Notes under the pieces: model-generated
Databases searched by the model: none
The model's input: the letters and a program-made list of their open reading frames with translations, nothing else
Told to the model about the DNA's origin: nothing
Position numbers and translations under genes: made by a program
Assembly (NCBI RefSeq): GCF_017874735.1
Contig: NZ_JAGGLV010000028.1
Span: forward strand, 24,818-88,817
DNA: 64,000 bases
Reading direction: 5' to 3'
Source: Paenibacillus silagei
GTDB lineage: Bacteria; Bacillota; Bacilli; Paenibacillales; Paenibacillaceae
Shown here: one piece after another, positions 17,212 to 25,983 of the stretch
Numbering within the stretch: position 1 is the first letter of the stretch
Layout of the letters: every line of letters starts with the position of its first letter

Positions 17212-17270
17212 ACAAAAAGACACCCCTAAAGGTGACTTTTATTGATACTCCATATGAAGCTGAGGCATGG
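17212..17270 (-). repeat. Degenerate copy of the ssrA 3' end and its terminator
   Basis: The segment aligns with 18161-18219: a terminator stem (AGACACCCCT...GGTG), the motif TGATACTCCATATG and a decayed version of the last 15-18 bases of ssrA. It may act as a terminator for the small gene upstream. It is the second ssrA-derived piece in this region. Confidence 0.7.
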
Positions 17271-17326
17271 ACTTGCAGAGCCACAATTCGGCGGGGGTTC
17301 CTGCTGGAACTGTATGAGATAGCCGT

Positions 17327-17713
17327 TTAGCAAACGTTGGTTTTCAGTTGCATTTCTCCAGTATCAATCACAGCCCATGCTTGTTTCAAGAAGTTAAAGC
17401 CGAGGATTCCGTCAATCTCCATGCCATAATCCATGTTCCCGATTTCAACTTGAAAATCCTTAAGTATTGCTTCATCGACTATAATCGAGTCCAGGTATTT
17501 GGTGTACACATACTCCACGCCACCTACGCCCCGTATAATATCAACGATATCATTTCCTTCAGGAACCATGCCAATCTCCTGCACGATGTCCGCGTTCAAA
17601 AGCGTACTGGCAGAGCCTGTGTCAAGCAATACCTTCTCCAGCTTTAACTCTCTCCCCCTAAACACCACTGTCATGCTTACGAAGGGAAGTCCATAAATTT
17701 CTGTTATATTCAT
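17327..17713 (-). CDS. Retropepsin-like aspartic protease family protein
   Basis: A 128-residue single-domain protein of clan AA. The catalytic motif is LLDTGSAS (Asp31-Thr-Gly-Ser) and the second hallmark GILGFNFLKQ lies at about 102-111, so the fold should dimerise to build one active site, as in retroviral proteases. There is no signal peptide or membrane segment. Its start overlaps the stop of the upstream gene by four bases (ATGA), so the two are translationally coupled. The substrate is unknown. Confidence 0.8.
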   Translation of the reverse strand: MNITEIYGLPFVSMTVVFRGRELKLEKVLLDTGSASTLLNADIVQEIGMVPEGNDIVDIIRGVGGVEYVYTKYLDSIIVDEAILKDFQVEIGNMDYGMEIDGILGFNFLKQAWAVIDTGEMQLKTNVC

Positions 17714-17976
17714 CTGGGCCCTCTAATCCCGACATATCGTTCTCGTGCTACAACCTCAGGACGGGAGGTGTGAAAAAAACAATACTCTCTGTGAGGGTCT
17801 TCCTGGTGTAATTCACTATACCGCTTCAATGCTTTGGTAGAGTCCTCGTAGGAATCGATCACGGACATCTCTTCAATAAAACGCTGGCCCTCCTTAGAAT
17901 AGGCCTTAGTCGCCTCAAGAACGACCCATTCATTCGGAAACCGTTCCTGAACTTCATCCCATCGCATCTTGGACAC
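17710..17976 (-). CDS. Small hypothetical protein coupled to the retropepsin gene
   Basis: An 88-residue acidic/basic mixed protein starting MSKMRWDEVQERFPNEWVVLEA. The pattern W-x-E-V...FPN-W-VLEA...G.R.I.EM.V...S...A...Y resembles short proteins that I associate with retropepsin partners in Firmicutes and cyanobacteria, but no function is known to me. It has a GGAGGTGT site before ATG 17976. The four-base overlap with the protease gene suggests a matched pair such as substrate and protease, or antitoxin-like partner and protease. Confidence 0.6.
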   Translation of the reverse strand: MSKMRWDEVQERFPNEWVVLEATKAYSKEGQRFIEEMSVIDSYEDSTKALKRYSELHQEDPHREYCFFHTSRPEVVARERYVGIRGPR

Positions 17977-18150
17977 CTCCGGTTAAATAATTACTATTAT
18001 TATAGCATATCGGTTGGTATCGTCTAAACCAGAGTTAGACCTCCACCCGATCTCTGGAGTATATAATGCCACATCTTTTTAAGTAAAAGTAATAGTGGAT
18101 ACCTGTGTAACCCTACAATTGGGCTGACTGAAAACGATAAATATAAACAG

Positions 18151-18190
18151 CCACAGAAATGAAAAAAGACACCCCTCAAGGTGTCTTTCA
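18151..18190 (-). terminator. ssrA terminator
   Basis: A stem AAGACACC/GGTGTCTT directly downstream of the tmRNA gene, with an A-run on the plus strand that gives a U-run in the transcript. Near copies occur at 15849 and 17212. Confidence 0.8.
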
Positions 18191-18203
18191 CTGATACTCC
18201 ATA

Positions 18204-18565
18204 TGGAGCCGAGGGGAGTCGAACCCCTGTCCGAAGATAACGGCACATAAGCTTCTACGAGTGTAGTTACAGTTTTGATGTCACCCTAGAAGCCCCCCGT
18301 AACCGGGTCCCCTTCGGGTCAGCCTGATTATCTTCTTCAGCTCACCCCAGGCGGAGATGAGACAGCGTATTCCACTATTTGTTAGCCCCTAGCCCTGTCA
18401 CATGGACGATGCAGAGTAGAAGCACGCACACAGTTTCTTAGGCTGCGAAAGCGTAGTTGTTTTGTTGTTTGCCGTTTAATAGGCTTTAGCGTTGATGAAG
18501 CGGACGCGTCCCCACTACTCGCTACTCATGCTCGAACTATCCCCGTCGAATCCAAGAACGGCCCC
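18204..18565 (-). ncRNA. ssrA: Transfer-messenger RNA (tmRNA)
   Basis: A 362-base tmRNA that rescues stalled ribosomes together with SmpB. The tRNA-like ends pair (GGGGCCG at 18565-18559 with CGGCTCC and discriminator A ending at 18204), and the 5' part contains the GGATTCGACGGGG box. The T arm (GGGGTTCGACTCCCC) is intact; CCA is not encoded. The reading frame gives the tag GKQQNNYAFAA followed by a stop, with the YAFAA end needed for protease recognition. It lies downstream of smpB, as in Bacillus. Its 3' half has supplied several degenerate copies to the left. Confidence 0.97.
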
Positions 18566-18677
18566 TCATTAGAAAGGGCGCTTCGGATGAACGGATCAAT
18601 CACAAGCACAAATGCTGATCCGGTACACAGCGATCTGATTTACGATGGCTGTTCAGAAGCAAAAAATCTACTTACCC

Positions 18678-18683
18678 AGTATA
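18678..18683 (-). promoter_or_regulatory. Likely -10 box for ssrA
   Basis: TATACT on the minus strand, about 113 bases before the mature 5' end. A clear -35 hexamer is not seen; TTAAAG at 15-bp spacing is the nearest. The precursor would be trimmed by RNase P at the tRNA-like end. Confidence 0.4.
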
Positions 18684-18768
18684 GCACATTTATCAACACT
18701 TTAACACGTGGGTTAAAGGAATTGAAGGTTGAATCTGGAACCACTTCGACGCAGGTGCAGTAGTCCGT

Positions 18769-19248
18769 CTATCTGGCGACCTTCTGCTTGTCACGCAGTA
18801 CACGCTGGATATCACGCTGTGCGTCACGCTTCGCGGCGGAATCCCGTTTGTCGTATTCCTTCTTACCTTTACCCAGACCAATCAGCAGCTTGGCATAGCC
18901 ATTACGCACATAAATCTTAAGCGGCACAATGGTGAAGCCATCCCGTTTGGACGAGCCCAGCAGCTTGTGTATCTGCTCCTTATGCATAAGCAGCTTACGT
19001 GTGCGCGTAGGATCGGTAGGATTGGCGCGGTTTCCCTGTTCAAAAGGACTAATATGCATGTTGTGGATATGAATCTCGCCATTGCGGATCGTAGCGAACG
19101 CATCCCCTATGTTGGCGCGGCCATTACGCAGCGATTTGATCTCTGTTCCTGTAAGAACCAAACCAGCTTCGTAGGTGTCCTCAATAAAATAGTCATGGGA
19201 AGCTTTTTTGTTCTGGGCGAGCACTTTCCCGTCTGCTTTTTTACCCAT
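18769..19248 (-). CDS. smpB: SsrA-binding protein SmpB
   Basis: A 159-residue protein that binds tmRNA and delivers it to stalled ribosomes. The N-terminal motif NKKASHDYFIEDTYEAGLVLTGTEIKSLR, the central GNRANPTDPTRTRKLLMH and the basic C-terminal tail (KGKKEYDKRDSAAKRDAQRDIQR) are all family hallmarks. I chose ATG 19248, which has GGAGTG six bases upstream, over GTG 19257. It sits between rnr and ssrA; the order secG-rnr-smpB-ssrA is conserved in Firmicutes. Confidence 0.97.
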   Translation of the reverse strand: MGKKADGKVLAQNKKASHDYFIEDTYEAGLVLTGTEIKSLRNGRANIGDAFATIRNGEIHIHNMHISPFEQGNRANPTDPTRTRKLLMHKEQIHKLLGSSKRDGFTIVPLKIYVRNGYAKLLIGLGKGKKEYDKRDSAAKRDAQRDIQRVLRDKQKVAR

Positions 19249-19425
19249 GAGCGTCACTCCTTGAATCGAATTCCCGGCAATCCTTCACGGACACCAGGTC
19301 TATATTGTATCAAAAGCGGAGCTGCCAACGCAAGGAAGGATCGCTCTATGCCGCGGTCGTGTGAAGCTTGATTTTTATTAAAAAAGCACTGTCCCCCTAA
19401 AGGAACAGCGCTCATCTCGTTCAGC

Positions 19426-22395
19426 CTACGCCTTAGGTTTCTTCTTGCGCTTACGGCGCCCGCTCTTCTCGCCAGTGTCAGCACCGGCCTGGCCTGCGGA
19501 CTCCCCGCTGCCTGGCGTCACGGAGGGGCTAATGAACACGCCGCCCTTCTTCTTGCGGCGGCCCTTGCCCTCCGGCGCTACGGCGCGCCCGTCGGCCCCG
19601 AGGTCCTCGCGGCTGCGGAACCGTGTGCTCGCGTCTACGCCGCGCAGCTCACCGCCCGCCTGCTCAGACCCGCCACCGCCCGGCGCGCCGTAGCCGCCCT
19701 TGCCCGAGCCAAAGCCGAAGGCGATGCCGCGTCCCCCGGCACCGCCACCGGCCTCCGCGCCGCGGCCTCTGCCGCCCTCGCGCGGAGCGCCCGAACCGCC
19801 GGCTTCGCCCCGGCGGTCCGCCTTGCCGCCGCCCGCTGCGCCTGCGGCGGCAAGACCACGCCGCGCTGCCGCTTCCGGCCCGCGGCCGCGCTTGCGGCCG
19901 CTGCCGGCTGCGCCGGCGATGTCCCACGCCGCCGCTCCATCTGCGCGCGGCCCGTTCCCGGCGCCTGCCGCAGCGGCGCCGAAGCCACCAGCCGCTTCAC
20001 CGCCGCCAGCGGGAGAAGCGTTCTTGCTCTTACCAGCGGCACCTGTGCCGCCGCTCTTACCCTTACCGCCAGCACCGAAGATGGCGCCGTTCTTGCCCTT
20101 GGCAACACCACTCTTGCCTCCGGCAGCAGCGCTGCCGGGCTTTCCTTTACCGCCACGGCCCTTGCCGCCTCCAGCCTTACCGGCGGGCTTGCTGAAGCCA
20201 CCAGCGCCCGGACGGCCGCCTTTGCCGCCATAGCTCCGGTGATCTCCAGCCGCGCGCGGCTTCATATCGACCAGCTCGAAGTCGATGGTATGGTCATCCA
20301 TGTTAACCTTGGCAACCCGGATTTTCACTTCATCACCGATGCGGAAGACCTTGGAGGTACGCTCACCGATCAGCGCCATATGAGCTTCATCGAAGTGGTA
20401 GTAATCATCCGTCAGCGCACTAAGGCGAATAAGACCCTCGACCGTGTTGTCCAGCTCGATGAACATCCCGAAGCTGGTCACGCTGCTGATCATGGCGTCG
20501 AATTCCTCGCCAACCTTGTCCTGCATGAACTCTGCTTTCTTCAGCTGCTCGGTATCGCGCTCGGCTTCAACAGCCACTCGCTCACGTTCCGAGGACTGCT
20601 GGGCAATATCCGGCATCCGGGAGGCCAGATATTCGTGGCGCTTCTCGCTCAGCGCTCCGCCATTCTCAAGCACCTCACGCATCACACGGTGGATGACCAG
20701 ATCGGGATAACGGCGGATCGGTGAGGTGAAGTGGGAATAGAACTCCGCTGCCAGCCCGAAGTGCCCGGTGCTCTCGGCATCATACTTCGCCTGCTTCATG
20801 GAGCGCAGCATCATCGTGCTGATGACCGTCTGCTCCTTCGTTCCCTGAATCTGCTCCAGCAGATCCTGGAGTGCGCGCGGATGAACCGAATTCCCCCGGC
20901 CCTTCACGTGGTAGCCGAAGTTAGCCGCAAAAGCCATGAAGTTCTGCAGCTTCTCCGGGTCCGGGTCCTCATGAATCCGGTACAGGAACGGAACCTTCAG
21001 CCAGTGGAAATGTTCTGCCACCGTCTCATTAGCGACCAGCATGAACTCTTCAATAATCTGCTCTGCTACAGAGCGCTCACGTTTTACAATATCGATAGCC
21101 TTACCGGCCTCATCTACAATAATCTTGCTCTCCTCAAAATCGAAATCCACCGCCCCGCGCCGCATCCGGGCACCCCGCAGCTTCATCGCCAGCTCCTTCA
21201 TCAGGCGGAAATCCCCGATCAGCGGAGCATAACGCTCCAGCAGCTCAGGATCTTCATCCTCGACAATCTTCCGTACATCAGAGTAGGTCATTCTCTCCTT
21301 CGTACGGATGACACTGGTGAAGACATCGTGGTTCACGACCTTCATCTGCTCGTCGAATTCCATTTCACAGGACATCGTCAGACGGTCAACCTGCGGATTC
21401 AAGCTGCAGATACCGTTCGACAGCCGGTGCGGAAGCATCGGAATGACACGGTCCACCAGGTACACACTGCATCCGCGGTCATAGGCTTCCTTGTCCAGCT
21501 CAGAGCCTTCACGCACATAATAGCCTACATCAGCAATATGAACACCCAGCTTATAATGGCCATTCTCCAGACGCTCAACGTTGACCGCATCATCCAGATC
21601 CTTGGCATCTGCGCCGTCAATCGTTACGATATTGAGCCCGCGCAGATCACGCCGCCCCTGCTCGATAATCTCTTCATCTGTGATCGAATCCGGCGCCTGC
21701 TCCGCTTCCGTCATCACCTCAGCCGGAAAAGCCTCCGGAAGCTGATGCTTACGGATTACCGACAGAATATCCACGCCCGGATCATCCTTATGGCCAAGGA
21801 TCTCAATGATCTCACCCTCAGCCGCAGCACGGCCCTCCGGATAGCTCACAATGCGGACAACCACCTTTTCCCCGTCAACCGCACCCTTGAAAGACTCCCT
21901 TGGGATGAAAATATCCCGGTTAATCCGCTTATCATCAGGCAGCACGAAGCCATAGGTCTCCAGGCTCTGGAAAACACCCACCGTCTGCGACACACCTCTG
22001 ATCAGAATCCGTTCCACTTCGCCTTCCATTCGCCCGCCGGACGGGCTCTTAGAGGTAATACGGATCAAGACGATATCGCCGTTCATAGCACCCTTCAGAT
22101 CGTTCGCGTGGATATACACATCCGGGTGCTCCCGGTTATCGGGAATCAGAAAAGCAAAACCCTTAGCATGAACCTGCAGCCGTCCGCGCAGCAAATCCAT
22201 CCGCTCAGGCACACCATAACGGCTGCCCCGGGTCAATATAATCCGGCCGTCCTTTTCCAGGTCAATCAATAGAGCCTCAAAGGCTTTGAAATCGGCACTA
22301 TCCTGAGTGGCGAAATGGCTTACCAGTTCTTCATAGGTTAGTGGTTTATAAGCGGTCTCCCGCATGAAATCAAGTAAGATTTCCTGTGTTATCAT
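19426..22395 (-). CDS. rnr: Ribonuclease R with a long Gly/Ala/Lys/Arg-rich C-terminal tail
   Basis: A 3'-5' exoribonuclease of 989 residues that degrades structured RNA and works with tmRNA/SmpB on nonstop mRNA. Order: winged helix (1-65), two cold-shock domains (70-220), the RNB catalytic domain with the Asp cluster in IVTIDGADAKDLDDA (about 260-275) and the TSPIRRYPDL motif, then an S1 domain ending near residue 712. ATG 22395 has GAGG eight bases upstream. The final 270 residues are low complexity with basic blocks (GGKGKSGG, GRKRGRG, RRKRKKKPKA), far longer than the Lys-rich tail of typical RNase R (about 780-815 residues in all). The tail DNA is much more GC-rich than its surroundings. 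Confidence 0.95.
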   Translation of the reverse strand: MITQEILLDFMRETAYKPLTYEELVSHFATQDSADFKAFEALLIDLEKDGRIILTRGSRYGVPERMDLLRGRLQVHAKGFAFLIPDNREHPDVYIHANDLKGAMNGDIVLIRITSKSPSGGRMEGEVERILIRGVSQTVGVFQSLETYGFVLPDDKRINRDIFIPRESFKGAVDGEKVVVRIVSYPEGRAAAEGEIIEILGHKDDPGVDILSVIRKHQLPEAFPAEVMTEAEQAPDSITDEEIIEQGRRDLRGLNIVTIDGADAKDLDDAVNVERLENGHYKLGVHIADVGYYVREGSELDKEAYDRGCSVYLVDRVIPMLPHRLSNGICSLNPQVDRLTMSCEMEFDEQMKVVNHDVFTSVIRTKERMTYSDVRKIVEDEDPELLERYAPLIGDFRLMKELAMKLRGARMRRGAVDFDFEESKIIVDEAGKAIDIVKRERSVAEQIIEEFMLVANETVAEHFHWLKVPFLYRIHEDPDPEKLQNFMAFAANFGYHVKGRGNSVHPRALQDLLEQIQGTKEQTVISTMMLRSMKQAKYDAESTGHFGLAAEFYSHFTSPIRRYPDLVIHRVMREVLENGGALSEKRHEYLASRMPDIAQQSSERERVAVEAERDTEQLKKAEFMQDKVGEEFDAMISSVTSFGMFIELDNTVEGLIRLSALTDDYYHFDEAHMALIGERTSKVFRIGDEVKIRVAKVNMDDHTIDFELVDMKPRAAGDHRSYGGKGGRPGAGGFSKPAGKAGGGKGRGGKGKPGSAAAGGKSGVAKGKNGAIFGAGGKGKSGGTGAAGKSKNASPAGGGEAAGGFGAAAAGAGNGPRADGAAAWDIAGAAGSGRKRGRGPEAAARRGLAAAGAAGGGKADRRGEAGGSGAPREGGRGRGAEAGGGAGGRGIAFGFGSGKGGYGAPGGGGSEQAGGELRGVDASTRFRSREDLGADGRAVAPEGKGRRKKKGGVFISPSVTPGSGESAGQAGADTGEKSGRRKRKKKPKA

Positions 22396-22572
22396 GTTCG
22401 TTACCTCAGCCTCCTGCTGCATTCCTATGCATTGGCATACTGTATGCCTTGTCCTATTGTACAGCTAATCATTTCAAGTAAAATTTACCTTTATATACTT
22501 CATACCCTAGTATACACGAAATTAATCCCGGGCATCCCTGTTATGATGTTCACAATATTAAATCTGCATACA

Positions 22573-22614
22573 AAAAAGCCCCCGTCTATTCCATTCAGAA
22601 CAGAGCGAAGGCTT
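22573..22614 (-). terminator. Probable terminator after secG
   Basis: On the minus strand an imperfect hairpin (AAGCC...GGCTT closing base with internal pairs) ends in TTTTTT. It lies between secG and rnr and may reduce read-through. Confidence 0.5.
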
Positions 22615-22626
22615 ACTGTAGACGAG

Positions 22627-22860
22627 TTATTCAACAACAATGGCAACAACTATTGACATGATGAAGAATCCTGCCGCCAGACCAACTGTTACACGCTGCA
22701 GCACAAGCTCCATACCGCGCGCCTTTGTTTTACCGAAGAGATGCTCAGCACCGCCGGAGATGGCACCGGAAAGACCTGCACTTTTCCCTTTTTGCAGAAG
22801 AACGACCGCAATCAGACCTACGGCAAAAATCAGAAGCACCACTTTCAAAAAGATATCCAT
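22627..22860 (-). CDS. secG: Preprotein translocase subunit SecG
   Basis: A 77-residue inner-membrane protein that assists SecYEG export. Two hydrophobic segments (residues 4-22 and 54-76) flank the conserved cytoplasmic loop LLQKGKSAGLSGAISGGAEHLFGKTKARG. The length is normal. GGAGGTGG precedes ATG 22860. Its place upstream of rnr-smpB-ssrA is conserved. Confidence 0.96.
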   Translation of the reverse strand: MDIFLKVVLLIFAVGLIAVVLLQKGKSAGLSGAISGGAEHLFGKTKARGMELVLQRVTVGLAAGFFIMSIVVAIVVE

Positions 22861-23035
22861 TCACTTCCACCTCCTACGTCCAAGCATCACTATCTATGCT
22901 AAATTAGAATATCCGTTTCATAAACAGCATTTTTATTTTATCATAGCCACAGAATGAATACAACCATCCAGACGGCATTCCCGCCCTATCTCACTATGAA
23001 AATCTCATGTTGTCCCTCTATCGCGGATATCAGAA

Positions 23036-23065
23036 TCAAAAAAGCCTGCCGGAACCCGGCAGGCT
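23036..23065 (-). terminator. Terminator of the glycolytic operon
   Basis: Stem AGCCTGCCGG/CCGGCAGGCT with a three-base loop, followed by TTTTTT on the minus strand, 27 bases after the eno stop codon. Confidence 0.9.
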
Positions 23066-23091
23066 CATTGTATCTATAGATTCAAAAGAAA

Positions 23092-24378
23092 TTATCTTTT
23101 GAGGTTGTAGAAGGATTTCAGGCCGTTGTATTGAGCCAATTCGCCCAGCTCGTCTTCGATGCGAAGCAGTTGGTTGTATTTAGCCACACGGTCTGTACGG
23201 GAAGGAGCACCAGTCTTGATCTGGCCTGCGTTGGTAGCTACAGCGATGTCAGCGATAGTGCTGTCTTCGGACTCACCGGAACGGTGGGAGATTACAGCTG
23301 TGTAGCCGGCACGTTTTGCCATTTCAATCGCATCGAAGGTTTCAGTCAGTGTACCAATCTGGTTAACCTTAACCAGGATGGAGTTACCGATACCCTTTTC
23401 GATACCTGTTGCCAGACGCTCAGTGTTCGTAACGAACAGGTCGTCACCTACCAATTGGACTTTATCGCCCAATTTTTCAGTCAGCAATTTCCAGCCATCC
23501 CAGTCATCTTCGGACATACCATCTTCGATAGTGATGATTGGGTACTTCTCAACCCATGAAGCCAGCAGGTCAACATACTCAGCGGAAGTGTAAGATTTAC
23601 CTTCGCCTGCAAGTGTGTATTTACCGTCTTTGTAGAACTCAGTGGAAGCAACGTCCATACCAAGGAATACGTCAACGCCTGGTTTGTAACCGGCTTTTTC
23701 GATCGCTTCGATGATTGTAGTGATCGCTTCTTCATTGGAACCCAGGTTCGGTGCGAAGCCGCCTTCGTCGCCAACAGCTGTGTTCAGGCCTTTGGATTGC
23801 AGTACGGATTTCAGGTTGTGGAAGATTTCCGCACCAGTACGCAGTGCTTCCTTGAAGCTTGGAGCGCCTACTGGAAGAACCATGAACTCTTGAACGTCGA
23901 TGTTGTTGTCGGCATGCTCACCACCGTTGATGATGTTCATCATTGGTACTGGAAGAGTCTTGGCGTTGAATCCGCCCAGGTATACATACAAAGGAATGTC
24001 CAGAGCTGTTGCAGCAGCGCGAGCTACGGCCATGGATACAGCCAGGATTGCATTAGCGCCCAGCTTGCCTTTGTTAGGAGTTCCGTCCAGAGTGATCATC
24101 AGCTTGTCGATGCCCACTTGGTCAAGAGCGTCCATACCGATTACTTCTGGAGCGATAATTTCGTTTACGTTCTCAACAGCTTTCAGAACGCCTTTGCCCA
24201 TGTAACGGGATTTGTCGCCGTCACGAAGCTCTACAGCTTCATGAGCGCCAGTGGAAGCGCCGGAAGGAACGATAGCGCGGCCTTTTGCGCCGGACTCCAG
24301 ATATACGTCAACCTCTACAGTAGGGTTACCACGGGAGTCAAGGACTTCGCGTGCATACACATCAGAAATAATAGTCAT
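23092..24378 (-). CDS. eno: Enolase
   Basis: Converts 2-phosphoglycerate to phosphoenolpyruvate in the cytoplasm. The 428-residue length, the N-terminal YAREVLDSRGNPTVEVDV, the flexible loop with SGASTGAHEAVELRDGD, the metal ligands in GMDVASTEF and IEDGMSEDDWDGW, and the signature ILVKVNQIGTLTET are all present. Glu and Lys catalytic residues are intact. AAAGGAG precedes ATG 24378. It is the last gene of the cggR-gapA-pgk-tpiA-gpmI-eno operon, 58 bp after gpmI. Confidence 0.98.
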   Translation of the reverse strand: MTIISDVYAREVLDSRGNPTVEVDVYLESGAKGRAIVPSGASTGAHEAVELRDGDKSRYMGKGVLKAVENVNEIIAPEVIGMDALDQVGIDKLMITLDGTPNKGKLGANAILAVSMAVARAAATALDIPLYVYLGGFNAKTLPVPMMNIINGGEHADNNIDVQEFMVLPVGAPSFKEALRTGAEIFHNLKSVLQSKGLNTAVGDEGGFAPNLGSNEEAITTIIEAIEKAGYKPGVDVFLGMDVASTEFYKDGKYTLAGEGKSYTSAEYVDLLASWVEKYPIITIEDGMSEDDWDGWKLLTEKLGDKVQLVGDDLFVTNTERLATGIEKGIGNSILVKVNQIGTLTETFDAIEMAKRAGYTAVISHRSGESEDSTIADIAVATNAGQIKTGAPSRTDRVAKYNQLLRIEDELGELAQYNGLKSFYNLKR

Positions 24379-24436
24379 GTAAGTTTAATCTCCTTTTATA
24401 CAATGGTTTTGGGTTTACACAAACAGGGTGTCTTGC

Positions 24437-25981
24437 TTATTTGCGGCTGGCAATCATGGATTGTCCGGTCATTTCCGCAGGCTGCGGAAGTCCCATCAGA
24501 TCTAAGATTGTCGGTGCCACATCTGCGAGAATACCAGCTTCGCGCAGAACTACATCTTCAGTGGTAACGATGAACGGTACCGGGTTGGTGGTATGGGCTG
24601 TGAACGGACGTCCGTTCTCATCGAATACCATATCAGCATTTCCGTGGTCGGCAATGATAATAGCAACGCCGCCCTTGGCAACTACAGCATCCACAACCTT
24701 GCCTACGCATTCGTCCGTTACTTCGACTGCCTTGATTGTAGGCTCCAGCATGCCGGAGTGTCCTACCATATCAGGGTTAGCAAAGTTCAGGATAATGGCA
24801 TCCTGTCTGTCCGCCTCGATCTCCGCTACGCAGGCCGCCGCCACTTCGTAAGCGCTCATCTCTGGCTTCATATCATAGGTTGCCACCTTCGGCGAGTTGA
24901 TCAGGATACGGGTCTCGCCCGGAAGCTCCTCATCGCGTCCGCCGCTGAAGAAGAAGGTCACATGCGGATACTTCTCGGTCTCTGCAATACGCAGCTGCTT
25001 CTTGTTCTGCTGAACCAGCACTTCACCGAGCGTGTTGTCCAGGTTCTTCGGGGAGTAAGCCACGAAGCCTTGAACTGTCTCACTGAAGGTAGTCAGGCAT
25101 ACGAAGTGCAGGCCTTGCGGGAACTTAGGACCACGGTCGAAGCCGCGGAAATCCGAGTTTGTGAACACTTGTGACAGCTGAATGGCACGGTCAGGACGGA
25201 AGTTAAGGAAAATGACTGAATCGCCGCTCTCCACGGTCGCTACCGGGTTGTTTTGGCTGTCCACAATTACACTTGGCTCCACGAATTCATCGAACACAGA
25301 ATTCTGGTAGGATGCAGTGATGGCCTGAAGGGCATCGGTATATTTAGGGCCTTCCCCATATACCATTGCACGGTAAGCCTTCTCTACACGTTCCCAGCGC
25401 TTGTCACGGTCCATCGCGAAGTAGCGTCCGGATACCGTAGCAATCGTACCTACGCCAACCTCTTCAATCTTGGCGACCAGATCCTGAATGAACTTCTGTC
25501 CACTGTCGGGTGGTACGTCACGGCCATCCATAAAGGCATGAATATAGACTTCATGCAGATCTTCTTTTTTGGCCAGATCGAGCATGGCGAACAGGTGATT
25601 GATGTGGCTGTGTACGCCGCCATCGGATACCAGTGCATAGAGGTGAAGCTTTTTGCCGGTTGACTTAGCGCTTCTTACGGCAGCCACCAGCGTCTCGTTA
25701 TCGAAGAATTCTCCATCACGGATCGACTTGTCGATACGGGTCAGATCTTGATATACAATCCGGCCGGCACCAATGTTAAGGTGCCCTACTTCGGAGTTAC
25801 CCATTTGGCCTTCCGGCAGACCTACAGCTTCACCGCAAGCGGTAAGCGTAGTATTCGGATATTGCTTCAGGTAACGGTCGTAGTTCGGCTTGTTGGCTTG
25901 GGCAACAGCGTTGCCTTCATCCGTGTTCCGCAGTCCGAAGCCGTCCATGATAATCAGTGCTACAGGTCTTGGAGCTGACAT
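24437..25981 (-). CDS. gpmI: 2,3-bisphosphoglycerate-independent phosphoglycerate mutase
   Basis: Interconverts 3- and 2-phosphoglycerate using two Mn ions. The 514-residue enzyme has metal ligand Asp13 in IIMDGFG and the phosphorylated Ser63 in GNSEVGHLNIGAGR. The second metal site is in IIADHGNAD and the C-terminal TAHTTNPVP. The length matches the Bacillus enzyme (511). The start ATG 25981 is two bases from the tpiA stop, so the two are tightly coupled. In spore formers this enzyme is inhibited at low pH during sporulation, but nothing in the sequence shows this directly. Confidence 0.98.
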   Translation of the reverse strand: MSAPRPVALIIMDGFGLRNTDEGNAVAQANKPNYDRYLKQYPNTTLTACGEAVGLPEGQMGNSEVGHLNIGAGRIVYQDLTRIDKSIRDGEFFDNETLVAAVRSAKSTGKKLHLYALVSDGGVHSHINHLFAMLDLAKKEDLHEVYIHAFMDGRDVPPDSGQKFIQDLVAKIEEVGVGTIATVSGRYFAMDRDKRWERVEKAYRAMVYGEGPKYTDALQAITASYQNSVFDEFVEPSVIVDSQNNPVATVESGDSVIFLNFRPDRAIQLSQVFTNSDFRGFDRGPKFPQGLHFVCLTTFSETVQGFVAYSPKNLDNTLGEVLVQQNKKQLRIAETEKYPHVTFFFSGGRDEELPGETRILINSPKVATYDMKPEMSAYEVAAACVAEIEADRQDAIILNFANPDMVGHSGMLEPTIKAVEVTDECVGKVVDAVVAKGGVAIIIADHGNADMVFDENGRPFTAHTTNPVPFIVTTEDVVLREAGILADVAPTILDLMGLPQPAEMTGQSMIASRK

Positions 25982-25983
25982 TC

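Noticed and set aside
18024..18248. A 74-codon minus-strand frame overlapping the ssrA 3' end
   Set aside because: It overlaps the tmRNA and its terminator and has no start site.
19700..20233. Proline- and arginine-rich plus-strand frames opposite the RNase R tail
   Set aside because: GC-rich low-complexity DNA stays open in several frames; no start signals and no conserved features.
20731..22272. A 513-codon plus-strand frame opposite rnr
   Set aside because: Antisense of the conserved catalytic domain of RNase R; no start site.
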